DNA of 64,000 nucleotides, taken from assembly GCF_010686655.1 (NCBI RefSeq), contig NZ_JAAGVY010000021.1, positions 1 through 64,000 of the forward strand, given 5' to 3'. A program made the translations under genes and the position numbers. The notes beneath the pieces are model-generated. The model made no database searches. It saw only the letters and a program-made list of their open reading frames with translations, and was not told the origin of the DNA. The stretch comes from Cryomorpha ignava. Lineage in GTDB: Bacteria > Bacteroidota > Bacteroidia > Flavobacteriales_D > Cryomorphaceae. Shown in pieces: positions 1-9,000 of this stretch; position 1 is the stretch's first letter, and every line of letters begins with the position of its first letter.

Positions 1-27
1 AAGTAGTCAGCTCTGACAAATTTTTAA

Positions 28-35
28 TATCTTTG
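28..35 (+). promoter_or_regulatory. Candidate -7 element TATCTTTG upstream of the giant gene pair
   Basis: TATCTTTG matches the Bacteroidota -7 consensus TAnnTTTG. No clear TTG -33 box lies at the usual distance. If used, transcription would start near base 42, so the stem-loop at 40-114 would form the 5' end of a leader of about 155 bases. It may instead be chance in AT-rich DNA. Confidence 0.4.
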
Positions 36-39
36 GATT

Positions 40-114
40 GCAGCATTTTTACGTATTTGGAATTACGCCTTTAAGATACTGTTTTTCAGAATCTTAAAGT
101 AATAAAAATGCTGC
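40..114 (+). other. Nested perfect stem-loop in the leader of the giant gene pair
   Basis: GCAGCATTTTT (40-50) pairs perfectly with AAAAATGCTGC (104-114). Inside it CTTTAAGAT (69-77) pairs with ATCTTAAAG (91-99), and the pairing extends through CTG/CAG across one A-A mismatch to a loop of five T. It sits 85 bases before the first plausible start codon. It could be a leader structure of the giant genes, the terminator of a gene left of the window (T-rich sequence follows at 116-121), or the footprint of a small repeat. No known riboswitch or attC motif was recognised. Confidence 0.6.
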
Positions 115-198
115 ACTTTTTAACTTTTCAATGTTAATTATCAACACAATAGCTCCTGCGAAACTTTAGTATTTAATATTACCGTTGAATTTTCTTGG

Positions 199-3100
199 TT
201 GATAAAAAAATACCTGAATGGCTTTAAGGTGGATAGCTTTGCGTGGTCTCCTAATGCAATACTTGCAATTTTTGAAGAGATGATAGATATTCAAATGTCA
301 ACTCTTTTAGAGACCATTCATCAACGAGACTCGATCAAAATTCAAACTTCTGATTTGGAATTTTTAGTAGATATAGTAAATCAGGAATACAGTTGGTATG
401 GAACAGCAAATGAAATTACATACGGTGTCGGAACAACGCTAAATAGCCTTGCAGCTACTATGCAAAACCAGAATGTAAGTGTTAGTCAATTTATTACTGA
501 TTTCAATATTAATACAATAGATTTACCTACAGGTTTCACCTATGAAGATGCTTTAGAGTTTCAAAGCTTGAATGCAGACTTTGAGTTGAACATGGATCTT
601 GAGGATTTTATTGGAGAAATCAATCAAGAGTACAGCTTATCAATTACCTATTCTACTTCTACAACTTACGAGGGTATAGCCAATGATTTATTAATAAACA
701 ACGTAAGCGAAGTAATGCTAATAAGGGACTTTGTTTTAAAAGATATTACTGATTTAGATGAAGTATTTGATTTACTACAAGAGGTATTATCGCAATCTTC
801 AATAATCAAAGATTTACCTACAAGCTTAAAAACCTTATTGCTTCCCTTTTTCAGTACAAGTATCAACAACCTTAATTTAGCATTATTTTTTCCCCGAACA
901 TGGTTAAAACCAGTCGATGAAGGCACATTAGAAGTTATAGAGGATGAGGCGGTCAAATCCAAGTTGACTTACGATGTAGGCAGTCTATTAATAGATACCG
1001 AATCGGGTTTTGAATTTAAGGACGCTGACAATTTCAACCTCACCCTATCCCAAATCGGAGACACAGGTCTCTTAATAAACATCCAGGGTTTAAAACTGGA
1101 TTTCAGAACAGACCGAAATATTCCAGAAGCTGATGCAGATGGACGTCCAAATACCTTTCAAGGCGTTTTTGCAGCCAAAACCTCCATCACCCTCCCAGCA
1201 AAATGGTTTAATAATGTTGACAACACTACCCTTCAGGTAGCCGGTTACAACCTTTTAATTGGTACAGGCGGCGTTTCGGGTACCATAGGAATAGAAACCG
1301 TAAACGGAACTCCCTCAACCGGCGATGACTACCTCAACCTAAAAATCGGCAACTGGACAGTAGGCTTCAACCATTTCGCGATTACATTTAAGCAAAATGT
1401 AATAACCGATTCATCCATCGCTGGACGACTGACAATTCCGAAGCTCAAATCCGCGGACACCAGTGATGGAGATGATACAGCCTATGTGTTTATCAATGGA
1501 CACCTTAACGAAGCTGGAGACTTTAATCTTACCGGATCGAAACCAGATGGTTTCACTTTTCACATTCTCGACTTTATAACCATTAACATTCTAACAGTTG
1601 AATTAGGTCGTCAAAATGATACCTCGACTTCGCTCGGTACAGGGTTTTATATTGGTACATCTGCCGAGATATGGTTTGACAATCCAACCATGCAGAAAAT
1701 TCTTGGCGATCAAAAAATTGTTGTACCAAAGTTGCGCATCTACGATTCGGGTCGTTTTGAAATTGTTGGCGGCAGCAGTACCATCCCGTCTAATATTACC
1801 TTAAACCTTGGCCCCGTAGAAGTGTCTGTTACCGGTATTCATTTTGGTTCGCATCAACAGAATGGTCGAAAATATAATTACTGGGGCTTTGATGGTGCAA
1901 TTAGTCTTGACCCACTTGGTATTGATGCCCGTGGCGAAGGAATTAAGTATTATTACACAGTTGACAATGAAGAATTAGCCGGAGAGGGTGAAGATCCTTT
2001 GCCCTATGCAGATAGCTTCCTTCGAATCCAAACCATCGAGATTGATCTTGTAATTCCCGGCTCGGCAAATCCCGATAATGCAAAAGCGATTATTCATGGT
2101 ATGCTTAGTATTCCTGAACCGGGCGAATCGGCAGAATATGTGGGTGAGGTATCATTAAAAGTCCCAGACAGCAAACTCGCTGCGGGTGTAGCCATGCGGC
2201 TGCAGCCGAGATATCCGGCATTTTTAATAGAAGCTTATCTCGAATTGCCAAAACCCATTCCATTAGGTCCCCTTGGTGTTTACGGTTTTAGTGGCTTGCT
2301 CGGTTACCGATACGTGGCTGAAAAAGAAGCGGTAGGGCTCGCACCTGATACTAACTCGTGGTACGATTATTACACATATCCCGAGCGTGGAGTTAACCTG
2401 CCTAAATTTTCGAGACCTGAACATACTTCGGCATATACTTCCCCATTTTCGTTTGGCGCCGGTGCATTGCTCGCAACATCTTTTGATGATGGATGGGCAG
2501 TTTCGGCTCGTGTTATGATGATGCTGTCTGTGCCGTCACTTTTTATTGTGGAAGGAAGAGCTGCAATATTAAGTAAGCGCATTGGATTTGACAGCAACAG
2601 CGAGCCACCGTTTTACGCATTTATGGCTTGGGGGGGCGGCAGTATTGAGATGGGTCTCGGTGCTGATTTAAATATTCCGAAATCGGGGTCACATACGGGC
2701 GACATTCTAAAGATGTATGCTCAAGTTGAAGCAAGATTCTTTTTAGAGAATCAGGCACCGTGGTATGTAAATTTCGGAACTCAGGAAAATCCTGTGAGTG
2801 CTGAGATTCTCACACTTTTTACGGCCCCGACCTACCTCATGATTGCGGCCAAAGGAATAAAAGGCGGGGCGCGGGCAGAATTTAATCTGGATAAAAAATA
2901 CGGCATTGCCAAGGTTAAGGTAAAAGCCTATTTTGAAATCGGCGGTTTCGTAAGCTTTGAGAAGCCCCAAATAGGAGGTTATATTAAGGCCGGTGGGGTT
3001 ATTGAAGTCGATGTTTGGTTCATCGGATTCAGCATTGCTATTGATGCCTTGTTTTCGGTTGAAGTGCCCGAACCATTCAAAATTTATGCTCAAGTTTATG

Positions 3101-5988
3101 TTGAGGTGTGTGCAAAAGTTCTTTTCGTTAAAAAATGCGTTGATTTTACTGTAGAGCTTAAATGGGAAAAGAATGACATACTCAATCAGGAGCCCATTGC
3201 GCCGCTACCCCACGTTACAGTAGGAAATCAAATTGACAGAACAGACGAAGCAGTTAAGGGAGTGCACATGTTAACCAATGAAACCTTTCCGATACAAAAA
3301 TTTCCGGTTCTTGAAAACAGCGATGGCACATGGACGCCAGATCCCGCTGGAATAGACAAAATTATTCCTCTTGACACCTACATAGATATTAAATCGGCAA
3401 AGGGTTTATTGCCTTACGAAGTCATGTCAAAGATCGGCGGTTTTACGGCACCACCCGAAGATTATAAAGACTTAATACCGCCCGATCAAGTGGTACAGGG
3501 AATGACTATTCGGCAGATAAAGCACGAATATGCCATAAGCGATATTGAATTAAAAGCATGGAATGGAACGAGTTGGGTGGTGTACCATCCTTTTGAAGCG
3601 GTGGTAAAAGCTGATACGCCAAGTGAACTAATAACGTTGAGAGCTGAAGTTGCTGGTTTACGAATCGGGTACTGGCAACTATCTGGAAAACAATATAATA
3701 CGATACGCTTATTAGCTACAAATCCATTTTCATATACTGAGTCCGGCGAACCCGGTTGGTTTATACCGGAGCAATACGGCATCACACCATCTACTCTATT
3801 TTGCGAAGGTACCGCCCTGGTTCCGGTTTGCTGCAATGTATTAAATCAAACGTTAGGAAAAACTTACTACCCTCCTACTCAAATGAATGGGAATCTCATC
3901 AATGGTGCTTACTTTACTCTTGAGGTGGGAAATATAGGATACGTTACTGTAAATCTTGATGGGTCTCAAAATGTGGTTGAAGCAGACAATAATATGGTGG
4001 TCACTTATAAGATGAATCCATTTGGTTTTGCTAAGTCCTTAAAATTTGAGAATGGGAACAATTTGGTGATTTACCTACCGGAAATAAGTGCCGAGGTAAA
4101 ACTCAAACTTACCACCACAGCTAATTTTGTAAAAATACGCTATTACAAGTCGGGGCTGACAGAAAATCCACCTCAAGACTTTATTCTACTCGCCGAAGAG
4201 ACTTATACCCAAACGGAGCTAAATCAAGAAATTCAGTATCAGAATGAAGTTGCAGGAGTAGCCAAAATTGTAATTGACCCGGATTATATTGATCTGGATG
4301 CCATAAATGCAGTAACCGCACAAATCGCCGATCTCTTAGGTAGTAGCTATGGCAACTATTCAGGAGAAGTAGCTGGATTGAGTGCACAGGATCAGCTGGC
4401 ATACGATGGGCTTATTGCGCAATTAGATGAATTGCTTGGTGATGGTTGCGGAAGCCGGAAAAGAGGAGGAGAATCACGCGGAGGTGACCCGGGTATCGAG
4501 TGTTTCACTGCCTTACACGAGTTGTGTTGGCTCGGAGTTGAAGCTTTTGAATACAATGAAACAATACCCGGTCAAGATGCAATTAATCAAGACAGTCTGG
4601 ATATGCAAGCAGCCATCCAGAAAGTAGTCCAACCAATTTGGCGTCCAAATACAACTTACTATATTAGATTCAGGTTACGCGACAGAGTTGATAATGGTGC
4701 CATGCAAAAAACGTATGATTATTATTATGGTTTTAAAACGGTTGGTCCACTTGGTCATTACCATCTCAATGCCGAAGTAGATTGTCCGCTTGATCATCCG
4801 CTTGCTTCTTTTCGCAGATATATAGATTATCGTAGGTCTTACCCAAATGCAGACGGCGATTTGCTTATGTCAAAACCTGTTTTTTATGCTAACAGACAGT
4901 GCAAAATCAATTTATTCTTTACCAAACCACTTACTTACAATATGGTGAACAAGTGGCATGAGTACCACGATTTACCAGATTTGGAAGGGGCATTGCATAT
5001 CGCCATTAAAGATCCTGTTTCGGAAGTGACCATCCCCTACCCGCTTCCAATAGAAGTTGATGAATCGATACCCGTTCCGGCAGATGATTCAGGTTGGATA
5101 AATGATGATGATCCCTTAATCCCACTAAATATTGCAGCATTAAACAATCAAATATTACAGGGAAATACAGACCCCGATGTGCAATGTACATTGGCCATTG
5201 GCGACCCACTTGTTCCATATAGTCAGTCGTACCAAGTAATATTAACTAATTTGAAGCCGCAAAAACTCTATACCGCTCTATTTTACAATGCATTTGATAA
5301 CGATGCAACCAATTCGCTAGAGGCTAGTGAGAGTGAGCAAGTGCATCAATATCCATTTCAAACCTCGCGCTATGGGAATTTTAGAGAGCAGGTGGAAAGC
5401 TATATGCTCAAAGAATTAAACAATCAGGGTAATATAGTCAACGAAAGAAATGCTGTTTTTAAAATGACGATTCCCCTGTCAGTAGCTGCTGTCGATTCTG
5501 CTTTTAGCCTGTTTCCGTTTCAGACCGCTGATGCAGGTGCAAAAGCATTATCTCTAAAATATCAAGATCCCTTCGACAGAGTTGTTGAGGGTTTATTTGG
5601 AATAGTCCCCATAAATCCGCCTGAAACGACTGAGTTTAATGTTATCGTTAATACCGTTTCGAATAAAACAGTAGCGATACTGATCAAGAATCCCGAGCCG
5701 TTTAATAATCCTAAAATGCCGGTGGATTACGTGCTCAATACTATTACTGTGAGAAACGCTGCGGATGAAATCGACGTGAATTATATCGGACTCTACTCCA
5801 AAGATTACGCGCAGGTATTGCTTATGCATACTTCTAAGGTAATTTCTGCTGCCAGCCTTAATTTCATGTTTCAATATAAAGCCTGGAATGGAAACGGTTA
5901 CGCAGTAGATATAATAGGCAATGATGCCGTAAATCAGGATGGTGAATTGCTCAATCAAGTGAAGGTCGTAGATCTGGTCATCAATTAA
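199..5988 (+). CDS. Giant beta-rich protein, 1929 aa (DUF6603-like central region), function unknown
   Basis: I cannot assign a function. No signal peptide or lipobox is visible, so cytoplasmic location or non-Sec export is likely. Residues 1-230 are mixed helical and contain a weak internal duplication around two 'NQEYS' motifs. Residues about 234-990 are long runs of alternating hydrophobic strands with phrases such as LELPKPIPLGPLGVYGFSG (near 680), which resemble from memory the large DUF6603-type proteins. Residues 1100-1929 are further beta-rich segments. A basic Gly/Arg linker follows Cys1417 (CGSRKRGGESRGG). Start: TTG at 199; the frame is open back to a TAA at 121-123 but has no ATG, and the first ATG is codon 28 (base 280), so the start is uncertain. 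The next gene begins 14 bases after the stop, suggesting one transcript. The frame is intact over 5.8 kb. Confidence 0.85.
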   Translation: MIKKYLNGFKVDSFAWSPNAILAIFEEMIDIQMSTLLETIHQRDSIKIQTSDLEFLVDIVNQEYSWYGTANEITYGVGTTLNSLAATMQNQNVSVSQFITDFNINTIDLPTGFTYEDALEFQSLNADFELNMDLEDFIGEINQEYSLSITYSTSTTYEGIANDLLINNVSEVMLIRDFVLKDITDLDEVFDLLQEVLSQSSIIKDLPTSLKTLLLPFFSTSINNLNLALFFPRTWLKPVDEGTLEVIEDEAVKSKLTYDVGSLLIDTESGFEFKDADNFNLTLSQIGDTGLLINIQGLKLDFRTDRNIPEADADGRPNTFQGVFAAKTSITLPAKWFNNVDNTTLQVAGYNLLIGTGGVSGTIGIETVNGTPSTGDDYLNLKIGNWTVGFNHFAITFKQNVITDSSIAGRLTIPKLKSADTSDGDDTAYVFINGHLNEAGDFNLTGSKPDGFTFHILDFITINILTVELGRQNDTSTSLGTGFYIGTSAEIWFDNPTMQKILGDQKIVVPKLRIYDSGRFEIVGGSSTIPSNITLNLGPVEVSVTGIHFGSHQQNGRKYNYWGFDGAISLDPLGIDARGEGIKYYYTVDNEELAGEGEDPLPYADSFLRIQTIEIDLVIPGSANPDNAKAIIHGMLSIPEPGESAEYVGEVSLKVPDSKLAAGVAMRLQPRYPAFLIEAYLELPKPIPLGPLGVYGFSGLLGYRYVAEKEAVGLAPDTNSWYDYYTYPERGVNLPKFSRPEHTSAYTSPFSFGAGALLATSFDDGWAVSARVMMMLSVPSLFIVEGRAAILSKRIGFDSNSEPPFYAFMAWGGGSIEMGLGADLNIPKSGSHTGDILKMYAQVEARFFLENQAPWYVNFGTQENPVSAEILTLFTAPTYLMIAAKGIKGGARAEFNLDKKYGIAKVKVKAYFEIGGFVSFEKPQIGGYIKAGGVIEVDVWFIGFSIAIDALFSVEVPEPFKIYAQVYVEVCAKVLFVKKCVDFTVELKWEKNDILNQEPIAPLPHVTVGNQIDRTDEAVKGVHMLTNETFPIQKFPVLENSDGTWTPDPAGIDKIIPLDTYIDIKSAKGLLPYEVMSKIGGFTAPPEDYKDLIPPDQVVQGMTIRQIKHEYAISDIELKAWNGTSWVVYHPFEAVVKADTPSELITLRAEVAGLRIGYWQLSGKQYNTIRLLATNPFSYTESGEPGWFIPEQYGITPSTLFCEGTALVPVCCNVLNQTLGKTYYPPTQMNGNLINGAYFTLEVGNIGYVTVNLDGSQNVVEADNNMVVTYKMNPFGFAKSLKFENGNNLVIYLPEISAEVKLKLTTTANFVKIRYYKSGLTENPPQDFILLAEETYTQTELNQEIQYQNEVAGVAKIVIDPDYIDLDAINAVTAQIADLLGSSYGNYSGEVAGLSAQDQLAYDGLIAQLDELLGDGCGSRKRGGESRGGDPGIECFTALHELCWLGVEAFEYNETIPGQDAINQDSLDMQAAIQKVVQPIWRPNTTYYIRFRLRDRVDNGAMQKTYDYYYGFKTVGPLGHYHLNAEVDCPLDHPLASFRRYIDYRRSYPNADGDLLMSKPVFYANRQCKINLFFTKPLTYNMVNKWHEYHDLPDLEGALHIAIKDPVSEVTIPYPLPIEVDESIPVPADDSGWINDDDPLIPLNIAALNNQILQGNTDPDVQCTLAIGDPLVPYSQSYQVILTNLKPQKLYTALFYNAFDNDATNSLEASESEQVHQYPFQTSRYGNFREQVESYMLKELNNQGNIVNERNAVFKMTIPLSVAAVDSAFSLFPFQTADAGAKALSLKYQDPFDRVVEGLFGIVPINPPETTEFNVIVNTVSNKTVAILIKNPEPFNNPKMPVDYVLNTITVRNAADEIDVNYIGLYSKDYAQVLLMHTSKVISAASLNFMFQYKAWNGNGYAVDIIGNDAVNQDGELLNQVKVVDLVIN

Positions 5989-6002
5989 CAACAGAAAGCA
6001 TC

Positions 6003-9000
6003 ATGAAATTTATCAATAGATATTCAAAGGTTGACAGCCACAACTACTACCACACTGAACAATTCAAGGAAGATAACGGCGAATTAATACTTGCTATTGG
6101 AACCTCAGGAAATCTTGGGCTTATTACGCGCTTAAAACCAAACGGTGATTTGGAATGGGAAAAGGCTTACAGAATTTCGACCACTTCTAGTCAACTCGTT
6201 TTCCATAAGATTATACAGTTGACTCCAATGAACCCCAGTAATACTCCTGGCTTTCAATATATTATTCACGGAGTTTCAGGAGTAGACCATTATATTTTAA
6301 GCATCAATGCTGTAGATGGTTCTTTATATTGGGTAAAAAAAGTACAATGGCCTAATCAGATAGTTACATTAAATCTTGCTGCGGCAATAGACCGGTTTGA
6401 ATTTTATATTGCGATATCAGATACTACCAAAAATCCATTTATTGGTGTATTTAACGGCTCGTGTATTTTATCTATTGGAAAGACCATCGCTGTAAATAAA
6501 ACGGGAACAATTATTAATGCCATTGAACCGAGGCTTAATGGAGTGGTTCTCGCAGGAAAATATAACAATACAAATCAGGCGGGTTTCATAATCGACCTTG
6601 ATCACACATTAGTTATAGCAAAGTCATTTGCTATAACAATTCCAGCTAACACAATTCATGATCTGGAATACGATGGAAAAGATTATTTAGTAAGCGGATA
6701 TATTCCCAGCATTAAGAAAGTATATGTAGCTCGCTTCAATGGAGTTTCCTCTCCGAATGCCATCTGTTTTCCAAAAACCGGCAATAATAAGTCTCGAATT
6801 GTTTTACTTCCAAGAGGCGTTTACCTTTTACATTATACTACAACACACGGTATTCTAAATTTGTTAGATCCGGGGTTTGTGCCACAGTGGCAAAAGGAAC
6901 TTCGCTTTAGTGGCGATGAAAATGGTATTTCGAAAATTCATTTTGATTTAGTCACCGAGTCTATTACGACTGACGCATATCATTCTACCGTAGAATCAGT
7001 CATCGTTAAAACGGATGAAACTTTTGAAAGTTGTAAAACGATTTCACTCGGTATTCCGGCTATCACAGTCCAAAAAATAGAGGTGAAGTTGATGCCTCTA
7101 TCATCTGTTAATGCTTCATTTAACAGCTCTGTGCCCACTGTCCAAATTAATACTCTCACACCCACCCTTAAGTATGTATGCCCACCCACAGTAAGCATTC
7201 CCACAGGTGAATCAACGGTTTTTCAATCACCAAATTTCTACATTCAATCGGCGGGCTCTACCGGTTCAGACAGTACAAAAAGTATCCACAGCCGCTGGCT
7301 TTTCAGAGGAGTGCTGGGAAATAAACACCTTCCAAAACGAACCTATGCTACAAACGAATATAATTTCAATAAAGAGAACGATTATGTGAAAATTTACCGC
7401 ACAAAATATAGGAATCTCGGTTTTGAAATAGATTTATTACAGCCTCCGGAGGTTGTGGATAGTACATACAAGTTTTGGATATACAGGTTTGGTCAGCGTG
7501 ATATTTACGTTTATTTTAGAGATACAATTAAATATCTCTTTGCTGCAGCGGCTCATAACCCCCTGACTAATCCCACAGCCTTTTTTCAGGCTTATGGAAA
7601 TAATCTTATAGAAATTGAAAACAAGGATGATTTGTTTTTTGCTGTACAGCTTTATACAAATACAAATCCCTCATCAGGAAAGAATGTAAAAACAGAAACC
7701 TTAACCGTCTCTGAATTAGCCGCAAGTGCTCCTAAATTTCTTTCTAACCGGAAGAAATTTATACATACGCAGTTTAGCAACATGCGATTGATAGCCGAAA
7801 ACGGCAGAATGCTAAGATTTACGCCGTTTAACTGCCAAATTGCCAAAATAAGATTTGAATACTACAGCGATTTTATAGATGGTGTAAATGTAGAAGAAGA
7901 TTGGGTTGAAATCGGTGATTTCGGATTAAATCTTAACGATGCAGAAGTGCTGAGCGCGCTAGAACCCTCACCGGGTTCTGTAAACGGCAAGTGGCAGCGT
8001 TTCAATGACAATGCTTTTGTAAAAACTGCAAATTACGCTGACCGGTGGAATGGATCTGTAGAGCCCGGTGGACGGAATATTCGGCAGATGGTTGAACAAT
8101 ATATTTCTCTAAGCGATGTTGTCGGCAATCCCACAGCCAATGAATCTTTCCCTTTAGATCAAAATCCACCCGCATCAATGGAAATTTCAAATTTGAATTT
8201 ACTCAATTTTGCAGCATTGGATTTTCACATTGCGAGAATGTTAGGCCTGGGTATGCTTGATACGGATACTTCAGTCTTTTTTAATCAATATGTGTATGTT
8301 GCCACGTATGTTAGTTCCGGAGATCTGGAAGATGGTCTCGGTATAAGAGATGTGCAACATCTGGCAATGAGTTTGCCTACGGGTCTCAACGATCATCGAC
8401 TCCCGAAGCCCGTGGAAATTTCGGAAATCATTCCCGGGGCTTTTATTGGTAATACAGGTGAACCTTCTAATATAACTGATGCAGATGGCTATACCTTTGA
8501 TGGAATCTTTAGATATGTAAGCATATTTAATGTGCCGGAGGCAGCAAATTTAATTTCCCCGCCATTCTATGCAACAAATAATGAATTTGAGGCACATCTT
8601 TATACCCTTTCTGTATATGCAGGGCTGGAATATCGAAAAAACAACGATCCGTCATGGCAAAAGCCTGAACTCTCAAATACGAGCGATTATCAAAATGAAG
8701 TGCTTACGGGTGATGGCCATAATGAAACAAGACCACTCGTATTACCTGCCACAGGTTTACCTCTATATGTGCATAAGCAAAATATAAGCGGAACGCATTA
8801 TTACCAAACCTATGGTATAAATTGGTTTTCGCGGGCAGCGTCGAGCAATGTAGTCGAAGAGATTGAAACAAATCTTTCTCCTGCAAATTCATTAGTGGCA
8901 CCATCAAACGTGAATGCACATTTAATTCGCCACGAAGTTCCCCCCATGTTTACTTCACAAGACGAGCAGGATAGATATTCGGCTATAGGCGATACTGATA

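Noticed and set aside
40..114. Integron attC site or riboswitch
   Set aside because: The inverted arms lack the attC core RYYYAAC/GTTRRRY, and no conserved riboswitch core was found.
5593..5991. 132-codon open frame on the minus strand
   Set aside because: It lies wholly inside the first giant gene on the opposite strand, has no recognisable domain and no promoter; it is a shadow of the coding frame.
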